Positions 35,203 to 44,465 of a DNA stretch of 64,000 bases are shown here, in pieces; positions within the stretch are counted from its first letter, which is position 1, and each line of letters opens with the position of its first letter. The DNA comes from Rhodospirillales bacterium (lineage in GTDB: Bacteria; Pseudomonadota; Alphaproteobacteria; Dongiales; Dongiaceae): the NCBI GenBank assembly GCA_009885795.1, contig VFKA01000003.1:112609-176608 (forward strand), written 5' to 3'. Position numbers and translations under genes: made by a program. The notes under the pieces were generated by a model. It worked only from the letters and a program-made list of their open reading frames with translations. It was not told the DNA's origin and made no database searches.

Positions 35203-37776
35203 ATGAACGTCGTGGTCGTTGAATCGCCGGCCAAGGCCAAGGCCATTAACAAATACCTCGGTCCCGGTTATCGGGTCGTGGCCAGCTACGGCCATGTCCG
35301 CGACCTGCCGGCCAAGGAGGGGTCGGTACGCCCCGACGAAGACTTCGCCATGAGTTGGGAGGTCGACGGCCGGGCCGAGCCGCGCCTGAAAGAGATCGCC
35401 AAGGCGCTTAAGGGCGCCAGCCAGCTGATCCTCGCGACCGACCCCGATCGCGAAGGCGAAGCCATTTCCTGGCACATCATGTCGGAGCTCGAGCGCCGGC
35501 ATGCCCTCAAGGGCATCGACGTGAAGCGCGTGGTGTTCCATGAAATCACCCGCTCGGCGGTCCTCGACGCCATGGCCAACCCGCGCGCCCTCAACAAGGA
35601 GTTGATCGACGCCTATTTGGCGCGGCGCGCGCTCGACTATCTGGTCGGGTTCACGCTCTCGCCGGTGCTATGGCGCAAGCTGCCGGGGTCGCGTTCCGCG
35701 GGCCGGGTGCAATCGGTGGCGCTTCGGCTCATCTGCGAGCGCGAGGCCGAGATCGAGGCCTTTCAGCCGCGCGAGTACTGGACCGTGGAAGCGGCCTTTG
35801 CCACCGCGAAGGGCGAAAATTTCAAGGCCCGCCTGACGCAACTCGACGGCCGCAAGCTCGAAAAATTCGACTTGGGCAGCGAAGAAGCGGCTGGCGCGGC
35901 GGTGGCGCGGCTGAACTCCGGCGCTCCCTACCGGGTGGCGGCGGTCGAACGCAAGACGGTGCGCCGCAACCCCTACCCGCCCTTCATCACCTCGACGCTG
36001 CAGCAGGAAGCCTCGCGCAAGCTGGGGCTGGGCGCCTCCGCCACCATGCGGCTCGCCCAGCGCCTCTATGAAGGCATCGATCTCGACGGCGAGACGGTCG
36101 GCCTCATCACTTACATGCGCACCGACGGCGTGCAGCTCTCGAACGAGGCCGTCGACGGCGCCCGGAAGCTGATCGCGGCCGATTACGGCAAGCAATACCT
36201 GCCCGAAGCCCCGCGCCGCTACAAATCCACGGCGAAGAACGCCCAAGAAGCGCATGAGGCAATACGGCCGACCGACCTTGCCCGCCGGCCGCGCGACCTC
36301 GCCGGCGTGCTCGACCGCGAGCAATTGCGGCTCTACGAGCTGATCTGGAAGCGGACCATCGCCTGCCAGATGGAAAGCGCCGTCATCGACCAGGTCGCGG
36401 TCGACGTCGATGCCAAGGACGGCGTGGCGCGGCTGCGGGTGACGGGCTCGACCATTCGCTTCGACGGCTTCCTCACGCTCTATCAGGAGGATCGCGACGA
36501 TCCGGCCGAGGACGAGAATGGCGAAGGACGCCTGCCCGCGCTCGCCGAAGGCCAGGCGGTCGATCGCGGCGCCGTGACGCCGGCCCAGCATTTCACCGAG
36601 CCGCCGCCGCGCTTTTCCGAAGCCAGCCTGGTGAAGCGCCTGGAAGAGCTCGGCATCGGCCGGCCGTCGACCTACGCCTCCATCATCCAGGTGCTTCAGG
36701 ATCGCGACTATGTGCGCATCGACAAGCGCCGCTTCATTCCCGAGGACCGCGGCCGCATTGTGACGGCGTTCCTGTCCAGCTTCTTCGAGCGCTATGTCCA
36801 GTACAATTTCACCGCCGAGCTCGAGAACGAACTCGATGACGTGTCGGGCGGGCGCACCGATTGGAAATCCGTGCTGCGCAATTTCTGGGGCGATTTCATC
36901 CAGGCGGTGGAAGGCACGCGGGATTTGCGCATCGGCGAGGTCATCGACACGCTGGACGCGGAGCTTGGGCCGCATTTCTTCCCGCCCCATCCAGGTGGCG
37001 GCGATTCGCGGGCCTGCCCCACTTGCACGGTCGGCCGCCTCAATCTGAAGCTCGGCAAGTTCGGCGCCTTCATCGGCTGCTCCACTTACCCGGAGTGCCG
37101 CTACACAAGGCGGCTCGCCATCGTCAACGGCAATGGCGAGGCCGGCGGCGAGCTCGAGGGGCCGAAGCTACTCGGGCTAGACCCGGTGAGCGGCCTGCCG
37201 GTCAGCTTGCGCGTCGGCCCTTACGGACCCTATGCCCAGCTCGGCGACGCCGTCGACAAGAAGGAAAAGCCGAAGCGAGTCTCGTTGCCCAAGGGCACCG
37301 CGCCCGACACCGTCGATCTGGCGCACGCCCTCGGGCTGCTGGCGCTGCCGCGCGAGATCGGCAAGCATCCGGAGACCGGCCACATGATCGCCGCGGGGGT
37401 TGGACGGTTCGGTCCCTACCTGAAGCATGACGGCAAGTTCCGCTCGCTCGCCGCCGACGACAGCCCGCTCACCATCGGCCTCAACCGCGCCGTCGACGTC
37501 TTGGCGCAAGCACCGTCGCGCCCAGGCCGGATCGCGGGCAAGCCCGTCGGCGACCACCCCGATGGGGGGACCATCACGTTGCACAGTGGCCGCTACGGTC
37601 CCTACGTCCGTCACGGCAAGGTGCTTGCCTCGCTGTCGAAATCGATGGACCCCGACACGCTCACCGTCGAGGCGGCGGCCGAGTTGCTCGCGGCCCGGGC
37701 GGCCAAGTCGCCGGGCGGCGGCAAGAAAGCCAAGCCCAAGCGCAAGGCGCCTCGGGCCAAGGCAAAGAAGAAGTAA
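35203..37776 (+). CDS. topA: DNA topoisomerase I
   Basis: 857 residues. Toprim domain (MNVVVVESPAKAKAINKYLG, ATDPDREGEAISWHI), catalytic core with RRALDYLVGFTLSPVLWRKL, active-site Tyr in LITYMRTDG, and ELGIGRPSTYASIIQVLQDR. One C4 zinc-ribbon repeat (CPTCTVGRLNLKLGKFGAFI followed by two more Cys) is followed by several cysteine-free repeats (VGPYGPYAQLG, VGRFGPYLKHDG, SGRYGPYVRHGK) and a Lys/Arg-rich tail. It relaxes negative supercoils. A perfect CtrA-type box precedes it. Confidence 0.97.
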   Translation: MNVVVVESPAKAKAINKYLGPGYRVVASYGHVRDLPAKEGSVRPDEDFAMSWEVDGRAEPRLKEIAKALKGASQLILATDPDREGEAISWHIMSELERRHALKGIDVKRVVFHEITRSAVLDAMANPRALNKELIDAYLARRALDYLVGFTLSPVLWRKLPGSRSAGRVQSVALRLICEREAEIEAFQPREYWTVEAAFATAKGENFKARLTQLDGRKLEKFDLGSEEAAGAAVARLNSGAPYRVAAVERKTVRRNPYPPFITSTLQQEASRKLGLGASATMRLAQRLYEGIDLDGETVGLITYMRTDGVQLSNEAVDGARKLIAADYGKQYLPEAPRRYKSTAKNAQEAHEAIRPTDLARRPRDLAGVLDREQLRLYELIWKRTIACQMESAVIDQVAVDVDAKDGVARLRVTGSTIRFDGFLTLYQEDRDDPAEDENGEGRLPALAEGQAVDRGAVTPAQHFTEPPPRFSEASLVKRLEELGIGRPSTYASIIQVLQDRDYVRIDKRRFIPEDRGRIVTAFLSSFFERYVQYNFTAELENELDDVSGGRTDWKSVLRNFWGDFIQAVEGTRDLRIGEVIDTLDAELGPHFFPPHPGGGDSRACPTCTVGRLNLKLGKFGAFIGCSTYPECRYTRRLAIVNGNGEAGGELEGPKLLGLDPVSGLPVSLRVGPYGPYAQLGDAVDKKEKPKRVSLPKGTAPDTVDLAHALGLLALPREIGKHPETGHMIAAGVGRFGPYLKHDGKFRSLAADDSPLTIGLNRAVDVLAQAPSRPGRIAGKPVGDHPDGGTITLHSGRYGPYVRHGKVLASLSKSMDPDTLTVEAAAELLAARAAKSPGGGKKAKPKRKAPRAKAKKK

Positions 37777-37838
37777 ATGGGGTCGGAGTAGAATTGTCCC
37801 GACAGCCGCCGGTCGCGGGGTTGAGCCGTCTCCGCTCC

Positions 37839-37853
37839 TTAAACCTTCCTTAA
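37839..37853 (+). promoter_or_regulatory. Perfect CtrA-type box upstream of the flhB'/fliOP operon
   Basis: TTAA-ACCTTCC-TTAA, an exact TTAA-N7-TTAA, 54 bp before the TTG start at 37908. Confidence 0.65.
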
Positions 37854-37907
37854 GCATAATTGCCGAGGATCGGGCGGCATTCTTGTCACTGTCCCGGAGC
37901 CGCCACC

Positions 37908-38252
37908 TTGTCCGACGCCAAGCCGCCGGTTCGCGACCCTTCGCCCGATGCCCAAACGCCGCGCGAACGCAAGGTCGCCGTGGCGCTGCACTACGATCCG
38001 GGCGCGGCGGCGACGCCGCGCATCGTCGCAACCGGGCGGGGCGCGCTCGCCGAACAGATTCTCTCCATCGCCTTCGCCGCCGGCGTCAGGGTCCGCGAGG
38101 ACGCGGATCTGGCCGAGATCCTCGCCAAGGTCGATGTCGATAGCGAGATTCCGATCGAGGCCCTGGCCGCGGTCGCCGAGATTCTGGCCTATGTCTACCG
38201 GCTGAACGCGATGCCGGTTCCGGCGCTGCCGCCGGTGAAGGGCGGCGCATGA
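37908..38252 (+). CDS. Stand-alone FlhB cytoplasmic C-domain protein
   Basis: 114 residues from TTG at 37908, which has GGAG upstream. KVAVALHYDPGAAATPRIVA followed by GALAEQILSIAFAAGVRVRE and DSEIPIEALAAVAEILAYVY match only the FlhB region after its NPTH autocleavage site. There are no membrane helices and no NPTH, so it mimics the cleaved FlhB-CC fragment. It may modulate export specificity or compete with FlhB. It is first in an operon with an unknown small gene, fliO and fliP. Confidence 0.8.
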   Translation: MSDAKPPVRDPSPDAQTPRERKVAVALHYDPGAAATPRIVATGRGALAEQILSIAFAAGVRVREDADLAEILAKVDVDSEIPIEALAAVAEILAYVYRLNAMPVPALPPVKGGA

Positions 38253-38527
38253 GCGATCTTGCCGCCATTCGCCGCGAGCTCGACGACCTGGCCGGCACCA
38301 TCGCCGCGGCCGAGCATCTGGTCTATCTCGGCCATGTCGTCGAGATCCCGCCCATCGAAACGCGGGTCGATGTGCTTTGCGCCGGGATTCTCACCCTTGC
38401 GCCCGACGACGCCCGCGCCTGCCGTTCGGTGCTGACCGCGCTCATCCGCTCGCTCGACGCCCTGCTCGACAGTTTGCGCCTGCGCCGCGACGCGCTCGAA
38501 CGCGACCTGGCCGAGCGCCGGGCCTGA
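38249..38527 (+). CDS. Small helical protein of unknown function in the flhB'/fliOP operon
   Basis: 92 residues, overlapping the previous stop in an ATGA and 16 bp before fliO. It is predicted mostly helical with a Leu/Arg-rich C-terminal heptad pattern (LIRSLDALLDSLRLRRDALE), so possibly a coiled coil. No family was recognised. Position suggests a flagellar role such as an export chaperone, but this is inference. Confidence 0.6.
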   Translation: MSDLAAIRRELDDLAGTIAAAEHLVYLGHVVEIPPIETRVDVLCAGILTLAPDDARACRSVLTALIRSLDALLDSLRLRRDALERDLAERRA

Positions 38528-38543
38528 TCGCCTAGGCAAGAGC

Positions 38544-38852
38544 ATGGAATTCGAAACCTATCTCCGCTTCGTGCTGGCGCTGGTGTTCGTGCTGGCGCTC
38601 ATCGGTGTCATCGCCTGGGTGGCGCGCCGGTTCGGGCTCGCCGGCCGGTTGCCGGTCACGCGCGGGCCCCGGCGCTTGGCGATCGTCGAGGTGGCGCCGA
38701 TCGATGCGCGCCGGCGCCTTGTCCTCTTCCGCCGCGACGGGGTGGAACACCTGGTGCTTCTGGGCGCCACGTCGGACCTCGTCATCGAAAGCGGCATCGC
38801 GCAGGCAGGATTCGAAGACCTCATCGAAAAGCACGGGGACGACCCGGCATGA
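38544..38852 (+). CDS. fliO: Flagellar biosynthetic protein FliO
   Basis: 102 residues. One membrane helix (FVLALVFVLALIGVIAWVAR, about 9-28) is followed by a small beta domain LAIVEVAPIDARRRLVLFRR and DGVEHLVLLGATSDLVIE, the FliO/MopB signature. FliO helps assemble the FliP pore. Its stop overlaps the fliP start by 4 bp. Confidence 0.88.
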   Translation: MEFETYLRFVLALVFVLALIGVIAWVARRFGLAGRLPVTRGPRRLAIVEVAPIDARRRLVLFRRDGVEHLVLLGATSDLVIESGIAQAGFEDLIEKHGDDPA

Positions 38853-39613
38853 TTTGGGGGATCCACCGGCCGAGGCGCTTAGGCGCCGCGATTCTTGCCG
38901 CCGCGCCGATCCTGGCTATCGCGGGTGCCGCCGCCGCCCAGTCGCTGTCTCTCGACCTCGGCGATCTCGGCGAGGGCGGCGGCACCGCGGGCCGCCTGCT
39001 GCAACTCGTGGCGCTGCTCACGATCCTCAGTCTGGCGCCCGGCATACTCGTCACCGTCACCTCCTTCGTTCGCATCGTCGTCGTGCTGTCGCTGCTCCGT
39101 AGCGCGCTCGGAACCCAGCAGGCGCCGCCCAACGTGGTCATGGTGAGCCTGGCGCTCTTCCTCACCGCCTTCGTCATGCTCCCCACGGTGCAAACGGCCT
39201 ATAACGACGGCCTGGCGCCGCTCATCGCCGGGGAGATCGACGAGACCGAGGCGTTCACCCGGACCATGGCGCCCTTGCGCCAGTTCATGCTGACCCAGGT
39301 GCGCGACGAGGATCTGGCGCTCTTCATGGAGTTGGGCAATCTGCCGGCGGTCGCGACCCCGGCCGAGACGCCGCTACAGGCGCTCGTCCCGGCTTTCATG
39401 ATCAGCGAGCTGCGCCGCGCCTTCGAGATCGGTTTTCTTCTGTTCGTGCCCTTTCTCATCATCGACATGGTGGTGGCTTCGATCCTCATGTCGATGGGCA
39501 TGATGATGCTGCCGCCGGTGATGATCAGCCTGCCGTTCAAGCTGATCTTCTTCGTGCTGGTCGACGGCTGGTACCTCATCGCCGGCAGCCTGGTCCGCAG
39601 CTTCGGGACGTAA
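38849..39613 (+). CDS. fliP: Flagellar export pore protein FliP
   Basis: 254 residues. N-terminal signal peptide (AAILAAAPILAIAGAAAAQS), then LLTILSLAPGILVTVTSFVR and IVVVLSLLRSALGTQQAPPN, a periplasmic segment, and LVPAFMISELRRAFEIGFLL with FLIIDMVVASILMSMGMMML. FliP forms the core of the export pore with FliQ and FliR, which are not in the window. It ends 1 bp before a convergent sulfotransferase. Confidence 0.97.
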   Translation: MIWGIHRPRRLGAAILAAAPILAIAGAAAAQSLSLDLGDLGEGGGTAGRLLQLVALLTILSLAPGILVTVTSFVRIVVVLSLLRSALGTQQAPPNVVMVSLALFLTAFVMLPTVQTAYNDGLAPLIAGEIDETEAFTRTMAPLRQFMLTQVRDEDLALFMELGNLPAVATPAETPLQALVPAFMISELRRAFEIGFLLFVPFLIIDMVVASILMSMGMMMLPPVMISLPFKLIFFVLVDGWYLIAGSLVRSFGT

Positions 39614-39614
39614 A

Positions 39615-40565
39615 CTAACTTCGGCTGGCGGCAACCGCACTTTCGTAGAGCGGCATGGCTTCGCGCTCGATGTAGTCGCGCTCGGCCGGATCGAGCCACG
39701 AGACCCGCTCCAGCGACAGCTTGTTGACCCCGGTCTCGGCCACCTGGAAGGATGAATTCGGCGGAACCGGCTGACCGAGATAGGTGGGCACCGTCAGGAT
39801 GTCTAGGTACTCGATCCCAAGCCACGCGGCAAGCCGCGCCATGACCCGCGGCGGATCGGCGATCAGCGCCTCATAGGCGACAAAGAAATGACTTTCCGGC
39901 TTCGCCGCCGCCAGCGCGAGAACGGCTTCGGTCGACCGCCGCCATTGGTCGATCGCGCGCGCCGGATCGGGGTAGGTCTCGGGGCTGTGCGCGCGGCTCG
40001 ATACATACCAGGTGCGCGGGTCGCGCACGCTGGAGACGATGCGCCCGTCCGGGTAGTCGGCGAGGAAACGCGCCACGCTCCCGGCATGCATGACCACGCG
40101 CGGGCAGAACGCGGTCACATAACGTTCCCGCCCTGTCGCCCGCCAATCCGCCCAGGCCCCGAAATACGAGGTGAAATAGGCGTCGAGGATGTCGCGCTGC
40201 GAGCGCGCCGGGCGGGCGGCGCAGACTTCGAGGAACAGCTCGCGCTGGCGTTCCGGCGAAAAGTCGTATGGCATTTTCTGTCGGCGCGCGTGTTCGTTGG
40301 ACTTACCCTTGGAGAATCCCTTCTTCACGAACTTCAGAAGCTCGTGCTCGAACAAGGCACCGAACCAATTGAGGGGCCTGACCCCGAGATCGAGCCGCGG
40401 CCAATCCCACTTGTTCGGATAGCCGATGAAGAGCTCGGCCGGGTGCGCGAATATTTCGGGGTGGCCGTCGAAAAGCTGCGCCAGCATCGACCCGCCCGAA
40501 CGCTGAATCTGGCTGATCAGGACCAGCGGCTGGTCTATGAACGCCGCCGCCGTTGGTTGGTTCAT
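39615..40565 (-). CDS. Sulfotransferase family protein
   Basis: 316 residues. The PAPS 5'-phosphosulfate loop is ISQIQRSGGSMLAQLFDGHP near residues 17-36, and the 3'-phosphate site is RIVSSVRDPRTWYVSSRA near residue 180, the layout of cytosolic/carbohydrate sulfotransferases. It would transfer sulfate from PAPS to an unknown acceptor. It overlaps the 2OG-oxygenase gene by 4 bp (ATGA), so the two products probably work on the same pathway, for instance decoration of a surface glycan. It is convergent with fliP. Confidence 0.82.
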   Translation of the reverse strand: MNQPTAAAFIDQPLVLISQIQRSGGSMLAQLFDGHPEIFAHPAELFIGYPNKWDWPRLDLGVRPLNWFGALFEHELLKFVKKGFSKGKSNEHARRQKMPYDFSPERQRELFLEVCAARPARSQRDILDAYFTSYFGAWADWRATGRERYVTAFCPRVVMHAGSVARFLADYPDGRIVSSVRDPRTWYVSSRAHSPETYPDPARAIDQWRRSTEAVLALAAAKPESHFFVAYEALIADPPRVMARLAAWLGIEYLDILTVPTYLGQPVPPNSSFQVAETGVNKLSLERVSWLDPAERDYIEREAMPLYESAVAASRS

Positions 40566-41314
40566 TCGCCGGTCTCGGCCATGTCGAGATTGATGAAGGC
40601 GAGCTGCATGAGATAGCGCGCCGTCGCCGGGCCCTCCACCGTCTCGCGGCCATGAAAGGAATTATCGGTCTTCATGAAGCACATCGCGCTGTTGGGCGCG
40701 AAGTCGAACCGGCGATGGAGTTGGAACCAGTCGAACGGAAACTGGGTCGCCTTCTCCGAACGGAAATCGGCCATCCTAGGCACATAGATCGAGGTACCGA
40801 GGTCGAGCTGCGAACGGTCGCGGGGCAGGTAGATCAGCATGCTGAAAGTCTTGTGCGGCGCGTCGGTGTGCGGGCCGATCCGGTAGTTCTCCCGGTCGAG
40901 CAGAACTTCGAGCCTGCCGGCGAGTCGCGGCACGGCGCCATATCGCGCCAAGACGAACGGCCGGAACCGCTCGACGACCGCCGCGATGAAGCCCGCGCCG
41001 CACAGCACCTCATTGACCTCTGCCCAAATCCGGCGGCGCGCCTCGGCAAGGTTCGGAAGAGTCGCCGCGTTCAAGGGTAGGCGCAGGCGATTGGCGGCGT
41101 AGACATTGCCCGAGCGGCGGATGTCGCGCATCTCTTCCGGCCGCGGCAGCGACGCCAGCATCCGCTCATAGACCGGGGCGGGGAAAAGCTCCGTCACGGT
41201 GAAATGCGGGAAGGGCCGCGGCTCGGTTTCGGCCGCAGCGATCCGCTCTAGCGTCGCCGCCGCCCAAGACGGCTCCAAGCCTTCCTCGCCAGCCGATCGG
41301 TCCTTGTCGATCAT
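40562..41314 (-). CDS. 2-oxoglutarate/Fe(II)-dependent oxygenase-like protein
   Basis: 250 residues from the ATG at 41314. A double-stranded beta-helix pattern carries the iron triad His149-x-Asp151 (YRIGPHTDAPHKTFSMLIYL) and His221 (DNSFHGRETV), with Arg233 a candidate 2-oxoglutarate ligand. This fits a hydroxylase of a sugar, lipid or peptide. The substrate is unknown. It lies between a P-loop protein gene and a sulfotransferase gene on the same strand. Confidence 0.75.
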   Translation of the reverse strand: MIDKDRSAGEEGLEPSWAAATLERIAAAETEPRPFPHFTVTELFPAPVYERMLASLPRPEEMRDIRRSGNVYAANRLRLPLNAATLPNLAEARRRIWAEVNEVLCGAGFIAAVVERFRPFVLARYGAVPRLAGRLEVLLDRENYRIGPHTDAPHKTFSMLIYLPRDRSQLDLGTSIYVPRMADFRSEKATQFPFDWFQLHRRFDFAPNSAMCFMKTDNSFHGRETVEGPATARYLMQLAFINLDMAETGE

Positions 41315-41376
41315 GACGGCCAACCTATCATGACCCGTCTCTCGAATAGGCGTGCATTTGTCGTGGACAGTCCCTG

Positions 41377-41973
41377 TCAGTCGGCGAGGCAGGCCCGCGC
41401 CGCCTCTTCCCATTCGGCCAAGGTGAAGAAGCGTACGCCGCCCGTGAGACCGACGATGGCATGGTTCGCCGCCCGCTCCTCCAGGCGGCGGAACCAGGCG
41501 CGGTAGAGGTCGATGACCCGGCTTGGTTCGGCGTAGAATCTCTGTACGTGTTGATATCTCTCGCGGACGTGTCGGTCGTCATCCGTTTGGCGATGCAGGC
41601 GAGCCAACTTCGCCGCTTCGTGCTGGCGGCGCAACACATTCGGCGCACACCAGATCGTCAGGACGTCGAGACGCTCGGCAAGTTCGAAGCCATCCGTTTT
41701 CCGATCCGCCGCCAGGCCGCCGCCCAGCTCCGCGAACTGCCGGACCAGATCGTAATGCAGGAACAGTTTCAGCGGCCGCCCTTCCTTCTGGACCGCCGCG
41801 TCCGTCGCAAGCATCGTCGGCCACTCGGAAGCGTCCAGGATGTTCAGATGGCGCGCGACCTCCGGCAGCTGGTATCGCCTGAGGGCATCGATCAGCGTCG
41901 ATTTCCCGCAGCCCGAAGGCCCGGCGATGACGACCATCCGCTCGATGCGCGGGGGTGTCTCGGTCGCGGTCAT
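41377..41973 (-). CDS. P-loop NTPase / kinase-like protein
   Basis: About 198 residues from the ATG at 41973. Walker A MVVIAGPSGCGKSTLIDAL is at the N-terminus, of the guanylate-kinase/adenylylsulfate-kinase type. No further family motif was recognised. The rest is helical with basic residues. Given a sulfotransferase two genes downstream, activation of a sulfo- or phospho-acceptor is possible but unproven. It is first gene of the minus-strand trio. Confidence 0.68.
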   Translation of the reverse strand: MTATETPPRIERMVVIAGPSGCGKSTLIDALRRYQLPEVARHLNILDASEWPTMLATDAAVQKEGRPLKLFLHYDLVRQFAELGGGLAADRKTDGFELAERLDVLTIWCAPNVLRRQHEAAKLARLHRQTDDDRHVRERYQHVQRFYAEPSRVIDLYRAWFRRLEERAANHAIVGLTGGVRFFTLAEWEEAARACLAD

Positions 41974-42150
41974 GGCTCCACTCTCGCTTGCGACTTCCCG
42001 ATCCGCCAATTTGCCTCGGCGCCCGGCTGAAAGGAAGAAGCTGGCTAATGCCCTCTCAAGTAGCGCCTAAGGTACTCGGCGCCAAGACCCAGGGCGGCGG
42101 AACGGCTTCGTCTTGCCTTGACGGCGTGCCCCGCCTATAAAGCCGCTTTG

Positions 42151-43134
42151 ATGCCCCCCGCCCTCGCCCCTGGCCCCGCCATCGTCTTCGATCGTCGCCA
42201 TCTCCTGGGCATCGAGGGCCTGTCGGCGGCGGAAATCGACGGCCTCATCGACCTCGCCGACTCCTATGTCGCCTTGAATCGCCAGGCCGAGAAGAAATCC
42301 TCGGCCTTGCGCGGGCGCACCATCATCAATCTCTTTTTCGAGACCTCGACCCGCACCCGGACCTCGTTCGAGCTGGCCGGCAAGCGCCTCGGCGCCGATG
42401 TCATCAACATGGCGGTGGCGACGAGCTCCATCAAGAAGGGCGAGACCCTCATCGACACCGCCATGACCCTGAACGCCATGCGGCCCGACGTGCTGGTGGT
42501 GCGCCACCCCGAATCGGGCGCCGTCAGCCTGTTGGCGCAGAAGGTGGATTGCTCGGTGGTGAACGCCGGCGACGGCAGCCACGAGCATCCGACCCAGGCG
42601 CTCTTGGACGCCCTCACCATCCGGCGCCGGCGCGGGCGGCTCGCCGGCCTCGTCGTCGCCATCTGCGGCGACGTGCGCCACAGCAGGGTCGCGCGCTCCA
42701 ACATCCACTTGCTGACGACGATGGGCGCGCACGTCCGCGTCATCGCTCCGCCTACCCTGCTGCCCGCCGCGATCGAGCGCATGGGCGTCGAGGCCTTCAC
42801 CGACATGCGCCGCGGCCTCGAGGCTTGCGACGTCGTCATGATGCTGCGCCTGCAAGTGGAACGCATGCAGGGCAATTTCGTGCCCTCGACGCGCGAGTAT
42901 TTCCGCTTCTGGGGCCTCGATTACGACAAGCTGGCCGCGGCCCGGCCCGACGCCATCATCATGCATCCGGGGCCGATGAACCGCGGCGTCGAGATCGACA
43001 GCGAGGTCGCCGACGACATCGACCGCAGCGTCATCCGCGAGCAGGTCGAGATGGGGGTCGCCGTGCGCATGGCCTGCCTCGACGCGCTGACGCGCGCGGC
43101 TCGCGCCAACCGCCCGGCGGACAAGGGCCGATGA
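42151..43134 (+). CDS. pyrB: Aspartate carbamoyltransferase catalytic subunit
   Basis: 327 residues. Carbamoyl-phosphate loop [61 protein letters not shown], and the aspartate domain ending [14 protein letters not shown]. It makes carbamoyl-aspartate in pyrimidine synthesis. The ATG at 42151 gives the natural start; a TTG at 42118 is less likely. It overlaps the dihydroorotase homologue by 4 bp. Confidence 0.97.
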   Translation: MPPALAPGPAIVFDRRHLLGIEGLSAAEIDGLIDLADSYVALNRQAEKKSSALRGRTIINLFFETSTRTRTSFELAGKRLGADVINMAVATSSIKKGETLIDTAMTLNAMRPDVLVVRHPESGAVSLLAQKVDCSVVNAGDGSHEHPTQALLDALTIRRRRGRLAGLVVAICGDVRHSRVARSNIHLLTTMGAHVRVIAPPTLLPAAIERMGVEAFTDMRRGLEACDVVMMLRLQVERMQGNFVPSTREYFRFWGLDYDKLAAARPDAIIMHPGPMNRGVEIDSEVADDIDRSVIREQVEMGVAVRMACLDALTRAARANRPADKGR

Positions 43135-44450
43135 GCAGGAAAGCGCGCAGCCCCAAGGGTCCCGTCCGGCCGGCGGCGTTCCTCGATGCGAGGATTCTCG
43201 ATCCGGCCACCGGCCGCGACGAGAAAGGCGGCCTCCTCGTCATCGATGGCGTCATCGCCGATGTCGGGCCGCATATCGTCGAAAGCACGCTCGCCCCGGC
43301 CTATGAGCGCATCGATTGCGCCGGCTTCTGCCTGGCGCCGGGCCTCGTCGACATGCGCACCCAATTGCGCGAGCCGGGCGAGGAGCACAAGGAAACCATC
43401 GCCAGCGCCACCGCCGCGGCGGCCGCGGGCGGCATCACCTCGATGGTCTGCCTGCCCAACACCGATCCGGTGATCGACGACGTCGCCGCCGTCGAATTCA
43501 TCGCCCGGCGCGCGCGCGAGAACCGCCTGAGCAAAGTCTATTGCTATGGCGCGCTCACCCGCGGGCTTGGCGGCAGCGAGTTGGTCGAGCTCGGGCTCTT
43601 GGCCGAAAGCGGCGCGCTCGGCTTCACCGACGGCGTGCGCGCGCTCGGCGATTCGCGGGTGATGCAGCGCGCCTTGAGCTACGCCAGCCATTTCGGCGTC
43701 CTCGTCATCCAGCACCCGGAGGAACCCGCGCTCGCCGCCGGCGGCGTCATGAACGCCGGGCTGCTGGCGACCCGCCTCGGCCTCGCCGGCATTCCCCGAG
43801 CGGCGGAGGTCATGCTGATCGAGCGCGATCTCCATCTCGTCGCCATGACCGGCGCGCGCTATCACGCGGCCCATCTATCGACCGCGGCGGCCGTCGATGC
43901 CATCCGCGCCGCCAGGGCGCGCGGCCTCAAGGTCACCTGCGACACCGCCCCGCCCTATTTCGCGCTGACCGAGGACGCCATCGGCGACTATCGGACCTTC
44001 GCCCGTCTCTCGCCGCCCTTGCGCGGCGAGGAGGACCGCGCCGCCATCGCCGCCGCCGTGGCCGACGGCACGATCGACGCCGTCGCCTCCGACCACGCGC
44101 CCCACGACCAGGATTCGAAGCGCGTGCCCTTCGCCCAGGCCGATTCCGGCGGCATCGGGCTCGAGACGCTCCTCGCCCTGTCGCTCGGCCTCTATCATGA
44201 AGGGCGCATGTCTTTGCTCGACGCGCTACGCCGCCTCACGCTGGCACCCGCCGACATCCTGCATCTGCCGCAGGGGCGCATCGCCAAGGCCGCGCCCGCC
44301 GATCTCGTGCTGTTCGATCCGGACCGCGCCTGGCGGGTGGACGCGGACAAGTTTCTCAGCAAATCCAAGAACTCGCCCTTCGACGGCCACGAGTTGAAGG
44401 GCGCCGTGCTGCGCACCGTGGTCGACGGCCGCACCGTGTTCGAGGCGTGA
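43131..44450 (+). CDS. pyrC: Dihydroorotase homologue lacking the HxH metal motif
   Basis: 439 residues, an amidohydrolase barrel with the dihydroorotase landmarks [26 protein letters not shown] and [10 protein letters not shown]. The first metal motif, normally DxHxHLREPG, reads [10 protein letters not shown] (residues 74-83): the two histidines are Arg76 and Gln78. Such homologues next to pyrB may be non-catalytic partners that stabilise the carbamoyltransferase, as with Pseudomonas PyrC'; activity in this alphaproteobacterial form is uncertain. It is coupled to pyrB by an ATGA overlap. Confidence 0.85.
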   Translation: MSRKARSPKGPVRPAAFLDARILDPATGRDEKGGLLVIDGVIADVGPHIVESTLAPAYERIDCAGFCLAPGLVDMRTQLREPGEEHKETIASATAAAAAGGITSMVCLPNTDPVIDDVAAVEFIARRARENRLSKVYCYGALTRGLGGSELVELGLLAESGALGFTDGVRALGDSRVMQRALSYASHFGVLVIQHPEEPALAAGGVMNAGLLATRLGLAGIPRAAEVMLIERDLHLVAMTGARYHAAHLSTAAAVDAIRAARARGLKVTCDTAPPYFALTEDAIGDYRTFARLSPPLRGEEDRAAIAAAVADGTIDAVASDHAPHDQDSKRVPFAQADSGGIGLETLLALSLGLYHEGRMSLLDALRRLTLAPADILHLPQGRIAKAAPADLVLFDPDRAWRVDADKFLSKSKNSPFDGHELKGAVLRTVVDGRTVFEA

Positions 44451-44465
44451 TCGCGGATGCGCGCC

